Source: Amphibalanus amphitrite (taxonomy: Eukaryota > Arthropoda > Thecostraca > Balanomorpha > Balanidae). From it: a stretch of 64,000 bases of DNA. The notes under the pieces are model-generated. The model saw nothing but the letters and a program-made list of their open reading frames with translations. It made no database searches and was not told the DNA's origin. Shown here piece by piece: positions 24,364 through 35,291 of the stretch. Positions within the stretch are counted from its first letter, which is position 1, and every line of letters begins with the position of its first letter. The stretch is taken from assembly GCF_019059575.1 (NCBI RefSeq), contig NW_024883097.1:74501-138500 (forward strand). The letters are read 5' to 3'. Both the position numbers and the translations under genes were made by a program.

Positions 24364-26990
24364 TCACCTCGCTGCAGAAGATACACGCTGTGCCCCTCAC
24401 CAGTGCTCAGAACAAACTGAAGTCGCCGGCAGAATGGGCCAGTTGCGGCCGACCACGATAATTAGGTCCTATCAGCTGACGTATTAGAGCTGCCAGATTA
24501 TCAATGTTATCAATTACAACACGGACACATGGTATGCCAAGTTCTTTAAAAACGGCTGTTCAGCCCATTAGTCTTCTGAAAATCTGCACTGAATACATAA
24601 TTCTAGCGTCTCGATTACTTCTCGTAACAGAACATTCGGGAACTGTGCTTGCTTCCATTGGAAATCTGGCAGCTCTAATTCTCAACCACGATCGGCAGCC
24701 GGCCGGTGAGCCGGCGCCTTCAGTCTGTTCCGAGCGCTGGTGAGGGGCGCTGCGTGTATCTTCTACAGCGAGGTGATCATTGAAGCGCTTTGTGTCGTCT
24801 TTACGGCAAGTCTGTTATAAGTTTGAATAAGTATGTATTGTAAACTGATATTCAACACGTTCTGTTGTCTAGTTGCTGGCTCTGTCTTTGGTTTATTTAT
24901 GTCGGTTTTACATAACGTAACTTTTCATTATTATATTTCACGACAAGTGATGTTAAAGAAAAGACTGAAGATTCTAGACAGAATAAAAAGACAAAGGCAG
25001 CAACGACACAAGTGAAAGTATTGAATACCAGTTCACTGAACATACTTATTCAAAATTATAACAGCCTTGCCGTACAGACGATACACAGCGCTGCAACGAT
25101 CACATCGCTGTAGAAGATGCACGCACCGCCCTTTCACCAGTGCTTAGAACAAACTGAAGTCGCCGGCAGAATGGGCCAATTGCGGCCGACCACGATAATT
25201 AGGTCCTATCAGCTGACGTATTAGAGCTGCCAGATTATCAATGTTATCAATTACAACACGGACACATGGTATGCCAAGTTCTTTAAAAACGGCTGTTCAG
25301 CCCATTAGTCTTCTGAAAATCTGCACTGGATACATAATTCTAGCGTTTCGATTACTTCTCGTAACAGAACATTCGGGAACTGTGCTTGCTTCCATTGGAA
25401 ATCTGGCAGCTCTAATTCTCAACCACGATCGGCAGCCGGCCGGTAAGCCGGCGCCTTCAGTCTGTTCCGAGCGCTGGTGAGGGGCGCTGCGTGTATCTTC
25501 TACAGCGAGGTGATCATTGAAGCGCTTTGTGTCGTCTATACGGCAAGTCTGTTATAAGTTTGAATAAGTTTGTATTGTAAACTGATATTCAATACGTTCT
25601 GTTGTCTAGTTGCTGGCTTTGTCTTTGGTTTATTTATGTCGGTTTTACATAACGTAACTTTTCATTATTATATTTCACGACAAGGGATGTTAAAGAAAAG
25701 ACTGAACATTCTAGACAGAATAAAAAGACAAAGGCAGCAACGACACAAGTGAAAGTATTGAATACCAGTTCACTGAACATACTTATTCAAAATTATAACA
25801 GCCTTGCCGTACAGACGACACACAGCGCTACAACGATCACATCGCTGTAGAAGATGCACGCACCGCCCTTCACCAGTGCTTAGAACAAACTGAAGTCGCC
25901 GGCAGAATGGGCCAATTGCGGCCGACCACGATAATTAGGTCCTATCAGCTGACGTATTAGAGCTGCCAGATTATCAATGTTATCAATTACAACACGGACA
26001 CATGGTATGCCAAGTTCTTTAAAAACGGCTGTTCAGCCCATTAGTCTTCTGAAAATCTGCACTGGATACATAATTCTAGCGTTTCGATTACTTCTCGTAA
26101 CAGAACATTCGGGAACTGTGCTTGCTTCCATTGGAAATCTGGCAGCTCTAATTCTCAACCACGATCGGCAGCCGGCCGGTGAGCCGGCGCCTTCAGTCTG
26201 CTCCGAGCGCTGGTGAGGGGCGCTGCGTGTATCTTCTACAGCGAGGTGATCATTGAAGCGCTTTGTGTCGTCTATACGGCAAGTCTGTTATAAGTTTGAA
26301 TAAGTATGTATTGTAAACTGATATTCAATACGTTCTGTTGTCTCGTTGCTGGCTTTGTCTTTGGTTTATTTATGCCGGTTTTATATAACGTAACTTATCA
26401 TTATTATATTTCACGACAAGGGATGTTAAAGAAAAGACTGAAGATTCTAGACAGAATAAAAAGACAAAGGCAGCAACGACACAAGTGAAAGTATTGAATA
26501 CCAGTTCACTGAACATACTTATTCAAAATTATAACAGCCTTGCCGTACAGACGACAAACAGCGCTACAACGATCACATCGCTGTAGAAGATGCACGCACC
26601 GCCCTTCACCAGTGCTTAGAACAAACTGAAGTCGCCGGCAGAATGGGCTAGTTGCGGCCGACCACGATAATTAGGTCCTATCAGCTGACGTATTAGAGCT
26701 GCCACATTATCAATGTTATCAATTACAACACGGACACATAGTATGCCAAGTTCTTTAAAAACGGCTGTTCAGCCCATTAGTCTTCTTAAAACCTGCACTG
26801 GATACATAATTCTAGCGTCTCGATTACTTCTCGTAACAGAACATTCGGGAACTGTGCCTACTTCCATTGGAAATCTGGCAGCTCTAATTCTCAAACGCGA
26901 TCGGGAGCCGGCCGGTGAGCCGGCGCCTTCAGTCTGTTCCGAGCGCTGGTGACGGGCGCTGCGTGTATCTTCTACAGCGAGGTGATCATT
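24364..26990 (+). repeat. Block 12: four plus-oriented units
   Basis: Marker frames lie at 24504-24743, 25241-25480, 25977-26216 and 26713-26952. Small frames lie at 24833-25015, 25570-25752 and 26306-26488. One extra T near 25132 makes the first period 737 bp. The last unit is the diverged edge type matching the left edge unit. Confidence 0.9.
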
Positions 26991-27478
26991 GAAGCGCTTT
27001 GTGTCGTCTGTACGGCAATTTTGTTCTGTTATAATTTTGAATAAGTGTGTATTGTAAACTGATATTCAATACGTTCACTTGTCACGTTGCTGGCTTTTTC
27101 TTTAGTTTCATTATGTCGGTTTTATATAACGTAACTTATCATTATTATATTTCACGACACGGGATGTTAAAGAAAAGAGAAAAACGGCTGTTCAGTTCAT
27201 CAGACTTCTTAAAATCTGCACTGGATACATTATCCTAGCGTCTCAATTACTTCTGGGAACAGAACATTTGGGAACTGTGCTTGTTTCCATTCGAAATCTG
27301 GCAGCTCTAATTCTAAACCGCGATCGGCAGCCAACCGGTTAGCCACGGGATGTTAAAGAAAAGACTCAAATATATAAAGATTCAAATATTCTAGTGCAAT
27401 GATTGTTACCATTGTTTTTAAAATCTAACAATCATTCCACCAGAACATTTGAATATTCAGTCTTCTTTAAGGTCCCAT
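26991..27478. repeat. Diverged array edge, right copy
   Basis: This mirrors 432-919. It contains the 63-codon edge version of the small frame (27047-27238, plus strand), a shortened unit copy, and the AT-rich hairpin (27379-27459). Beyond it the sequence is no longer unit-like. Confidence 0.7.
27379..27459. repeat. AT-rich hairpin, right copy
   Basis: This is the mirror image of the hairpin at 451-531, with the same stem and loop apart from isolated changes in the stem. Confidence 0.7.
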
Positions 27479-27625
27479 GTCGTGAAATATAATATTGCCA
27501 CCACACGCAGCGAAATCTCAAATAGGTTTTCAGATATTGACAAACTCGGACGCTCCAATATTAGATGATGTTAGCTGTTCTCCAAAGCCAATGCAGATAT
27601 TTAGGACGAATATTCGAAACACCAG

Positions 27626-27847
27626 GTGCTTTTTATTTATGGTACCTTTGGAAAGCACTGCGGCTTTCTTCCTCAGCCTAGACAGTTAGACACACATAGA
27701 ATCAAATCAAAATTAACAATTCATCCTAGTCGTTCGTTTCGTGATATTAAACATCGTTTGGATGCGTATAAGTGGCGCACATTCAAATTTCCAAAATTAT
27801 GTGGTCACATGCTTAAATTAAGTCTTCGCTTCTTCGATGAAGAGTAA
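27626..27847 (+). other. Small edge reading frame, 73 codons (right copy)
   Basis: This is the inverted duplicate of the frame at 63-284, ending LSLRFFDEE. A second overlapping frame at 27495-27689 (64 codons) mirrors 221-415. I see no domain in either. Confidence 0.2.
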
Positions 27848-27901
27848 AAATATCAGGTAATATCACAGACGTCAGCAATGATAAAAAAGACAGATGCCTA
27901 T

Positions 27902-28506
27902 CGCATGCGCTTCAACGTCATAAGCAAATCGTCAAAACGGCGAAACAACATGCATACAAAAAATACATATTATAATTCCGCAGGTCTGCACTTTTTCACT
28001 ACTTCAGCACACGGTACACATTTGCCAGCGGTACACCGTGTTTTGTATTTAAAAGCTATATAGCTATATTTAAAAGTATTTCGAAAGCTACCATAAATAA
28101 AAAGTACCTGGTGTTTCCAATATTCGTCCTAAACATGATTCCTTCCCAGGTGAATAACAATATTTATCATTATATAAACCAATACAGATATTTGTTCCCA
28201 GACTTAACCTGACATCGACGTGACTTTTTAGACCTACGTTTGGAAAATTTACCGCAAAATCCGTCTCGAACATTCCTTAGGAAGTTTGACGAGAAGCCAG
28301 AAATCTGCATCCCCCCTCAGTGCTTCGTGTATTCATCTCAATACTTCAAGAAGTCCGGTTAAAAAATATGCGCACAAAACGCACATTAACCAATTTCAAA
28401 CGGAAAAAAACATTCACCAATCACACGCAAAGCCGAGACGAAACTTCATCTGTCATTCAACTGTATAAATGATAATGTGAATTTACCACGAGCACAGAGT
28501 AGCAAC
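27902..28506. other. Flank of the array; short inverted echo of the edge
   Basis: No gene is recognised. The stretch 28090-28135 (ACCATAAATAAAAAG..TTCGTCCTAAACAT) is an inverted match to 27593-27640 inside the right edge. On the minus strand it closes a 61-codon frame (28088-28273) ending LGRILETPGTFYLW, which resembles LGRIFETPGAFYLW in one frame of the edge. The remainder is AT-rich single-copy-looking sequence. Confidence 0.4.
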
Positions 28507-28765
28507 TAGAGATGTCAATCGGATACCAACATTTTGGTATACCGATACCAAACCGATACCAATTTGGTATTTGGTATTTCAATCCCCCTATATTTGATAT
28601 TTTGTTGGTATTATGAACCCATACTAATATATGACGCAGATAGATTGGTATAAATTTGGTATTTGCCTCATGTTCCTAGGTTGGTTCGGTTTCGATATTT
28701 CTCACGGTTTTGGTTGGTATTTTGTTTGGTATCGGTACTCTGGTTTTCTATAATTGACATCAATA
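28507..28765. mobile_element. hAT-like MITE, 259 bp
   Basis: The ends are TAGAGATGTCAATCGG and the complement of TATTGATGTCAATTATAG, flanked by perfect 8-bp direct repeats GTAGCAAC (28499-28506 and 28766-28773). The interior is rich in GGTAT and ATACC motifs on both strands and has no coding capacity. Eight-base duplications with TAG/CAG-type ends are characteristic of the hAT superfamily. Confidence 0.85.
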
Positions 28766-28773
28766 GTAGCAAC

Positions 28774-29500
28774 CAACAGCGCAGAACTAACATGCTCGGT
28801 CCGAGCTCAACTCGGCAGATGTCAGCTCACACCGCGCCGAACAGTTTCACAAACGGCAAATTACCGAGGTTACCACAATCACGAATATGAATGATCATTA
28901 TGATCTGAATGATCATACAAAATACAAATACTTGTAATTGTAAGAAGTGTTGCCCGCATTTGTAATTGTAAAGAGGTGTTGCCCGCAAATCGTAGTCACT
29001 TATGTTCACAATAAAGTAATTGAGGTCTGATGCGTGAAATTCATGGCATGCGAATCGGTAACCAGTAATATCGCGGTAGGGGAAGACAACAGGTCATGTA
29101 TAATGTGCAGAAAAGCCCGCCAAACAAATACATCGTCATGCATCATGTTACGAATGCTAGTCAAAAATCGCCGGAACTATCGTTCTCATACATACGGCCA
29201 CGGGAGAGGGGGGATGAACGTCACAATGACCAGTTGCACAGCAAATGGATCGTACAATTATCAGTTACACTTTGATCATAACGAACTTTACCTAGCACCG
29301 GTATAATTCCTCCCCGTTTGCCGCTCTTGTCTGTCATCTGATGATCCTCACAACTATTTCAATGATGAACTTCATCACCCCGACCTCTATTTCCACCGAA
29401 GTGTTCACTCCATGCAGCACTGTCAATCCCGTGACAGAAGGTGCCGCGCCGACCGTCCGCCGTCACGCCACCATGCCTCCATTAACCTTTGGGTGACAAT
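28774..29500. other. No gene recognised
   Basis: This is mixed-composition sequence. It contains a duplicated 30-bp motif (TTGTAATTGTAA..GTGTTGCCCGCA) at about 28932-28989. The small frames here show no family resemblance. Confidence 0.5.
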
Positions 29501-30130
29501 CCACGATTAACTGTAACTGGTAACTGTAACTGTTAACCACGGTTTAACCACGGTAACTGTGCCGCCTCCTTGGGGCACGCTTATTACCCTACAGCCCGCA
29601 CCGGGGCCGCCGATTTGAATCCGGTCATCTTTCTCCCCGCGCAAGCAGGGACTTCCACACTGCAACTTCGAGCTGTGTCGCCGGTCTTGAGCACAGGGCC
29701 GACTGGCTATCCGTAGTTTTGCAGATGACTGGTGGGTTCCCCCTGTTCATCCTCTGAGTGGTCCAGCGGCCCGCGCAGCGTTGCGACGAGGTCCACCATC
29801 TCGGTTCTGTAGCTGCAGCATGTGACTGGCCCGCCTGAGCTCCTCGACGTCGGCCCGCGGCCCGAGAGAGAACAAGCTGGGCCGACTGGCCGAGCTAGAC
29901 TAATTGCACCAGGTCCATGCCGCCGGCCGGTGCCGTGCACGGGGCCTCTGGACTGGGAGATGATCGGATACAGCGAATGCTGCCACCGCCGCCCCAGGTG
30001 AGCTACACGTACCACCGCCACTCCACCGGTCCGCTAGGTAAACCCTGCCACCGACGTGGAAAGCGAGCTGTAACGCACAGGGAACGAAACCCATCAGCAA
30101 TCGGTGTAGGGGAGGGGATAACATTGCACA
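29501..30130. other. CpG-rich island, no assigned gene
   Basis: Short TAACTGTAACTG and ACCACGGT repeats at about 29505-29567 lead into a GC- and CpG-rich stretch (29570-30120). Several overlapping frames on the minus strand (for example 29707-30021 and 29900-30160) are open here, as expected of GC-rich DNA. None shows a recognisable domain. It could be a promoter island or first exon of a host gene, but I cannot support either. Confidence 0.35.
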
Positions 30131-30189
30131 AGCGGACAGGAAACAGCACTGATATAGCATCTAGATAAGGTTTAAGTGGTATAAATGAA

Positions 30190-30234
30190 AGACACACACA
30201 CACGCACGCACGCACACACTTACGCACGCACTTA

Positions 30235-30265
<31 letters not shown>

Positions 30266-30266
30266 G
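30190..30266. repeat. CA / CGCA simple repeat
   Basis: A run of ACAC grades into ACGCACGC and TTACGCACGC units. A 20-bp direct duplication (ACTCCGGATCGGTGTCAAT) follows at about 30299-30338. Confidence 0.95.
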
Positions 30267-30338
30267 GTGCCGGAAGTCTGAGTCGCCCAAATCTTACCGA
30301 CTCCGGATCGGTGTCAATCCACTCCGGATCGGTGTCAA

Positions 30339-30703
30339 TATAGCATGGCCCAAGACACTAAAACGTTCGTTGATGCTTCAAAGCCAGATTTGGTCGTAGT
30401 AAAGACAAAGCTTACGTTTTGAACAATCCTTTTCAGTTAAAATCAGAAACAACACTTGTGCCAGAACCTCTTCATAGCTCTGCACATTACTTTAAAACAT
30501 ATTGCAATTTTAGGTCTTGCAATCTAAGAGCGTGCAAAGAATTGTTGCAGGCAAGATGAAACATTTCTGACAAACCCGGAGTCAGTCATCAAATCGTCCA
30601 TCGACTCTGCACACCTGTCAGTAGTTGTGTCGGTTGTAAAATGCAAAAAGGTGTTTCAAAGTAGCTACAGCAAGCAAAAGACTGGCTCATCAACCTGACC
30701 TAC
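30339..30703. other. No gene recognised
   Basis: AT-balanced sequence with short frames only. No repeat ends are seen. Confidence 0.5.
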
Positions 30704-30825
30704 CCGCGTGACTTTCATGCTGCTGAGCTGACGTTTGTCATCCATGCTGCCGCCGGCCGCTCCAGCAGCCCAGTCGCGAGTGTACGATCCGCAGCTCTGC
30801 GTTGGCCCGGCTTCAGCTTCACGTT
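30704..30825 (-). CDS. Candidate host exon, 122 bp
   Basis: On the minus strand a TTTTCAG acceptor precedes the segment and a GGTAGGT donor follows it. One frame stays open across it (REAEAGPTQSCGSYTRD, then MDDKRQLSSMKVTR). It is GC-rich compared with its AT-rich flanks, as exons often are. No domain is recognised and no partner exon is found. It may be a chance open segment. Confidence 0.2.
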
Positions 30826-30885
30826 CTGAAAATGGGATCCATTTCATATCAATTCATTGCTGATTGAGGATTATCAATGGACAGG

Positions 30886-31026
30886 TGACATATTATAGTG
30901 CATGTATGGCCTAAACTTTTGAATTCATTAAAAAAAGGCATTTTTTTCAATTAACGCATTTTCTTGCGTTTTCCCCCTTTTAAATGAATTCAAAAGTTTA
31001 GGCCATACATGCACTATAATATGTCA
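30886..31026. mobile_element. Hairpin MITE, 141 bp
   Basis: TGACATATTATAGTGCATGT at the left pairs perfectly with its complement at the right end, with arms of about 45 bp through GGCCTAAACTTTTGAATTCA. The spacer is T-rich. The 13-bp motif TCATTGCTGATTG occurs at 30854-30866 and 31024-31036. TA-flanked ends (CATA..TATG) suggest a Tc1/mariner-type target, but the family is uncertain. Confidence 0.75.
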
Positions 31027-31042
31027 TTGCTGATTGTGATGG

Positions 31043-31936
31043 TTAACCCTTGCCCGCACATGCCATTTTCCCATCCTAGAGCGCACATGGGGGTGGTTGC
31101 CACCCCCTCGCCATTTCGTTCCTGTTGGAGATAGAGTTTAGCGGTGAAGACCAAAAAGATTCTTTGGGAAGAGAAAAATCCAATGATACCCAGTTTTACC
31201 TTCTCAGGTCAGTCATTGAGCTTCCAGGTCAGGCCAAACTAAAAAAATGTTGCTGTTTTGGGTCACCGTTGGATATCAAGTGCGCTGCTTATCATATACC
31301 GACGACGATGCTGTTTTCTGCTGCCAAGCCAGCTAGAACCTCTTTGTCACACTACCCGACCAGATTTTTGCTGCTGAGGTCATTTCAGGTCAAGTTAGGT
31401 CAAGGTCTATTATATGTGTTTGTATGTCTGTGTGTGTCTGTGTGTATACTGATGTGTGCACCGATTTTTTGTGTGTCCATATTACATAAAATCATGATCT
31501 GAGAAGTTTTTACCAAAAATGCAGTCATAAAACTCCACGAAAAGTAAATTCAGCTTGCCTAAAACGCAATTATCTTAGATGACCTAGGTTGACCTTGACC
31601 CTGACCTTGACACCTGTACATCGTCGAACAACATGTTCGATGATAGGTGGGAGACTGGCAAAAAAGGCCGAAATCAAGGTGTCAAAAGCTCACAAGGCCC
31701 ATGGCAAACGCAAGATGTTGAGAATTGGCCATTTGGGTCATGACGACCTGAAAAACAAGGTCATGTCTCCGAAACCAAAAATCACAGAACCTTGAAATTT
31801 TCGGTAGATATTAAGAAAGGATAGAGCAGCAGCTATACGAAAAATCAGCCTTCTAGCTCTAAAAATGTTGAGTTCAGAGCAGAAAGACTACCTGGGGGGA
31901 AGGGGGTGGCAACCACCATGTGCGGGCAAGGGTTAA
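31043..31936. mobile_element. piggyBac-like non-autonomous element, 894 bp
   Basis: TTAA at both ends encloses a perfect 16-bp inverted repeat CCCTTGCCCGCACATG. TTAA duplication and CCCTT-type ends are hallmarks of piggyBac. Subterminal GGGGTGGTTGCCACCCC and GGGGGTGGCAACCACC motifs add further symmetry. No transposase is encoded; the only frame of note (31125-31502) has no recognised domain. Its right end abuts LINE sequence, so the LINE may have been its target. Confidence 0.88.
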
Positions 31937-32430
31937 GGTGGGATGGTCACCCTAAGCAATACTGCTATCGAGGGGATTGAGAGCGCGGACGAACTGACAA
32001 AACAAGCGGCCGCCTTGCCCTTAAACGCCCACTCGCTGACCAGGGCGGTTCACTGTGCGGCCACGCAGGAATGGCGCGACAACTGCTCAGAATCACTATT
32101 CAAGCCACTCCTCGGGAGCACGTCGCCGCTCCCTATCCCCGGAGCGGACCGAGAGGATGCCGTTTCGGTGCACCAGATAAGGGCGGGCCACTGGAGCCGC
32201 TCGCTCCAATAAGGCACCGAATCGGCTGTCTCAACTCCGCGGCGTGCCAGCAGTGCCTAGACAAGCGGTGCCCCGCGGCGCAGAGTGTGCCGAGAAGAGG
32301 GTGATGTGCCGGAGCACATGCTGCTCCGCCGTTATTAACATCGGCACAAATTTGTGGCCCCGGAGCTCACGGCTCCAGCTTTGTTTCACGGCATGAAGCA
32401 AGAGTGTGCTAACACTATTCAGGCATTGGG
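31937..32430 (+). pseudogene. LINE 3' fragment: RNase H end and Cys-rich knuckle
   Basis: The segment reads like the end of a LINE RNase H domain (AIEGIESADELTKQAAALPL, the usual G-I-x-x-N-E-x-A-D region). A linker with HQIRAGHWSRSL follows, then, in a shifted frame, a cysteine knuckle (CLNSAACQQCLDKRCPAA) and an EHMLL tail. The Cys spacing resembles the LINE at 56920-59400, suggesting the same family. The open frames are 31943-32212 and 32071-32304, so at least one frameshift separates them. It is 5' truncated. Confidence 0.65.
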
Positions 32431-32805
32431 TTTCTGTGGAAATGAAAAACTCATTCGGACGCTCAAACATGGGAGAGCATACAAGGCCCCGCCCCCGGAA
32501 CACTCAGTCTGGTTCATATAGCCTTGATCGGTAGATGTGCACACTGCACATGTGCTTTATATTAAGGCCTTAATTTTCGCACAAATAGGCACCTAATTTT
32601 TGGCTCAAATCACACAAAAATTTCAGCGCAAGATCGGTTGCGCCAAATTTCGGCGCAAGAGGGTCTCACGGGCGTCCGGCGTAGTGTATGAATGTTTTCC
32701 AGTCTGGCCAAGAAGCCCCTACGAACCTGGACTAGGATGATAGGACCAGGTCTTCACAACTGAATGTCTATGGATTCAGCAGGAATTCCCCACACTCAAT
32801 AACAA
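32431..32805. other. No gene recognised
   Basis: This probably includes LINE 3' untranslated sequence and then unrelated DNA with repeated GGCGCAAG/TGCGCC motifs (about 32630-32665). Confidence 0.4.
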
Positions 32806-33099
32806 TGCTTGACCACTGGCGGATCCAGGGATTTAGCACGGGGGGGGGCATATCAAGTCACGGAGCCAGACCTAGGGTACCCCCAAATCCCATTTTCCCA
32901 TCGGACTTAGGCCACTTATTTTTCGTCATAGCCCTGACACGTGTTTTTTTCTAAAAAAAAAAACAGAAATGGTTCGACACCTGACCCCCATTGGCAGATC
33001 CAGGAGGAGGAGGCTTTTGGGACAAATACCCGGGCAGCGCCAGAAATCGACGAAAATTGGTGGGGACGTTGGGGCCCTCAGCCCCTCAGAATGACGGGT

Positions 33100-34270
33100 G
33101 TATAGAGCCGACCCGGGGCCGCCGGTGTGGAACCTTAAGAGGTACTGGCGTGGGACCATCAAAGGTATCGGTGTGGGTTCCCCAGAGGCAGTGGTGTGGG
33201 GCGCTCAAAGGCACTGGTGCAGGAACCACAAAGGAGCCGGTGTGGGCCCTCTAAGGTGCTGGTGTGAGGCCCTCACATGGACGTCGTTGTGGTGCCTCAG
33301 ACACTGGTGTGGCGCTAAGCCCACACCATTCACAGATGGCTGTGTGAGGGGCCATTGGAGTTGTTTGTGCGAAATGCAAATGCTATATAATCCAGTAGGA
33401 CCTCTCAGAGACCGACAAAGGGCCCTCAGAGGCCGGTAACAGGCCGTATGATGCCAACAATGGGCCTTCACAGGCCGGCAATTGAGGGCCGGCAGTATCT
33501 TCAGGAGCCCTGTGGGATCCTTAGAGATCGGCATGGTCCTCTCAGACGCCGGTGGGGCCCTCAGAGTCACCGGTGTAGGACCTACAGAGTTTCCAGTGGC
33601 TGGCTGCCAGAGGCACTGGTGTGGGGCCCCAGAGGCGCCGGTGTGGGACCCTGAGTCGCCGATGATGTGGGCCTCAGGAGACACTGGTTTCTCAGAGGTG
33701 GCGGTGTAGGGCCCTCAGCCGCGTCTGTGTGGTGCCCTCACAGTCGCCGGTGAAGACTTTCAAAGGCATCGTTGTTGGAGTCCTCACTCCTCAGTCCCCA
33801 GAGACACATGCACCTGGGCAAGGGGTCTTCAAGAGACCAGAAAGGGCCAGCAGAGAGTTTCAGTTGCCTTGCGGGATTCTGGAGGCCGGCCTGGCACTCT
33901 CAGGCGTCACTGGGAGCCCTCAGACTCACCAGTGTGGGGCCCACATAGTGCAGGTAGGTAGCCGTCAGATGCGCCTGTGAAAGACCTTCAGAGGCGCCAG
34001 TGTGGGGCCCTCAGAGCCGCCGCCGATGTAGGGCCTTAAGAAATATTGGTGTTAGTCCCTCAGATTGGCGGTGTTGGGCCCTCAAAGGCGCCGGTGTGAG
34101 ACCCTCACAGGCGCCGTTATGGGCCCTTAGAGACACTGGTGTGGAACTGTGGAGCCGTTCCATGCGGGTGGGCCAGGACCCTAATTAGAGCTGACGCTTA
34201 ATAGGTCAGCAATGTCACTCAGAGGCCAGCACAGGGCCCTCAGAAGCCGGAGTGGGGCCCTTATGGAGAT
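33100..34270. repeat. Degenerate G-rich minisatellite
   Basis: Dozens of degenerate copies of a roughly 20-30-bp motif built on GCCGGTGTGGGGCCCTCAGA lie here. Unit length varies, so frames drift and several meaningless open frames arise on both strands. It sits wholly inside the hAT-like element and probably expanded there. Confidence 0.85.
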
Positions 34271-34704
34271 GTGTGATGTATGATGTGATGTGTGATGTGA
34301 CTCAGGAGCCCGTGACTCTGTGAGGTGCCCTCACGAGGCCTGCGGGTCTTATCTCAGTCGAAATAAGGCACGCTTAGACCCTGAGCGGCCAATTGGCACT
34401 GCAGGGCCTCTGGGGCCCATAGGGCACCATGCATCTAGTGAGGCGGCACGCGCCCCTTGTGCCCCCCTTCTCCCCGGTTACGCTGCACTGGCTGCGGCCA
34501 TACAGGTAAATCATATTCTAACCATCCCTATTCCCAAGCATAGGCGGCGGCCGATTCCTGCATGATTTGCGCAATATGAGTGCCATCGTTAGACAATACG
34601 GTCAAAACGGTTGAAGCGGCATGACTCCCCTGTGGTTAGAACTAAGAAGCAGCATATTTTTAGACAAAATAAAGCAATGACAACTAAATTGAGGTTATTA
34701 AAAC

Positions 34705-35291
34705 CAGTGGCGCGGGAACCGAGAGGGGGGCTAGAGGGGGCTGAGCCCCCCAGCCGAAAAGCTGGGGGGGGCTCGTAATGTATTTGAGCCCCCCCCCCCA
34801 GCTGGAGGAATCGAAATCGGAAATCTACCAACATAATTTCATAGATTCATACATAGGCGCGGGAACCGGGGAGGGGGCAGTGGGGGAAGCTTGCCCTCAC
34901 AATTCTGCGGACGTGGGGGCGGTCCACACAACTTTTCATGAGGCCAGGAACCGTTGGGCAGCTTGTCCTTCCCAAATTAGGGGTTGTGGGTCACATAGGA
35001 AGAAAGCATGTACCTAAGTGAAAAATCCACCACTTTCACTGGCTCGGCAACTCATTTGACAGATTACAACCTTTACTCCAGGTTGCCAAAACGGTAGTTT
35101 TTCACTCGGCTGAGACGGAATGCCTCACTTTTTGCATTTTTTCGTTTTTTTTTTTGTTGTTGAAAAGACCAAAGTCTGAAAAATAAGTGGCCTAAAACCG
35201 GTGAAAAAACTAGATTTGGGGTACTCTAGGTTGATCTCTATTATGGTTCAGCCCCCCCCCCCCCAGTCTGGAAGAAGTTCTCGCGCCGCTG
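34705..35291. mobile_element. Nested hAT-like MITE, 587 bp
   Basis: The ends are CAGTGGCGCGGGAACC and the complement of CAGCGGCGCGAGAACTTC. Flanking 8-bp repeats are ATTAAAAC (34697-34704) and ACTAAAAC (35292-35299), one mismatch. An internal near-copy of the left end (GGCGCGGGAACCGGGGAGG) lies at about 34856. G and C homopolymer tracts follow each end. It is inserted in the larger hAT element. Confidence 0.8.

Larger units (their letters stand above)
1..27901. repeat. Inverted-repeat-bounded satellite array, about 27.9 kb
   Basis: About 38 copies of a 736-bp unit (some 733 bp) fill this region. The count comes from a marker 79-codon reading frame present in each unit. Copies are near-identical to the eye and lie in twelve blocks of alternating orientation (-6,+3,-2,+2,-2,+4,-2,+5,-2,+4,-2,+4). 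The first and last kilobases are more diverged from the core units yet match each other in inverted orientation. I recognise no transposase, polymerase or capsid motif. Organisation resembles foldback-type elements or a palindromic satellite, but that is inference. The left boundary may lie outside the window. Confidence 0.9.
24364..27901. repeat. Right terminal inverted arm
   Basis: This is the inverted partner of the left arm. The edge unit at 26713-26952 shares substitutions with the left edge unit at 958-1197 (for example THSMPSS and GTVPTSIG in the marker frame) that are absent from core units. The two edges therefore descend from one sequence by inverted duplication or have been homogenised with each other. 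Matching runs to at least 27901, where the left copy is cut off by the window edge. The sequence just beyond (CGCATGCGCTTC) cannot be tested for pairing. Confidence 0.9.

Noticed and set aside
1-27901. CRISPR-like or viral-genome interpretation of the array
   Set aside because: Units are 736 bp with no spacer variety. No capsid, polymerase, integrase or nuclease motif was found, so neither CRISPR nor a Polinton-type element is supported.
29707-30290. Overlapping minus-strand frames of 86-104 codons
   Set aside because: CpG- and GC-rich DNA opens frames by chance. There is no shared domain, and one frame (30003-30290) reads through a CGCA simple repeat.
32991-34188. Many 60-160-codon frames on both strands
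   Set aside because: They overlap in all directions inside a degenerate G-rich minisatellite and have no domain.
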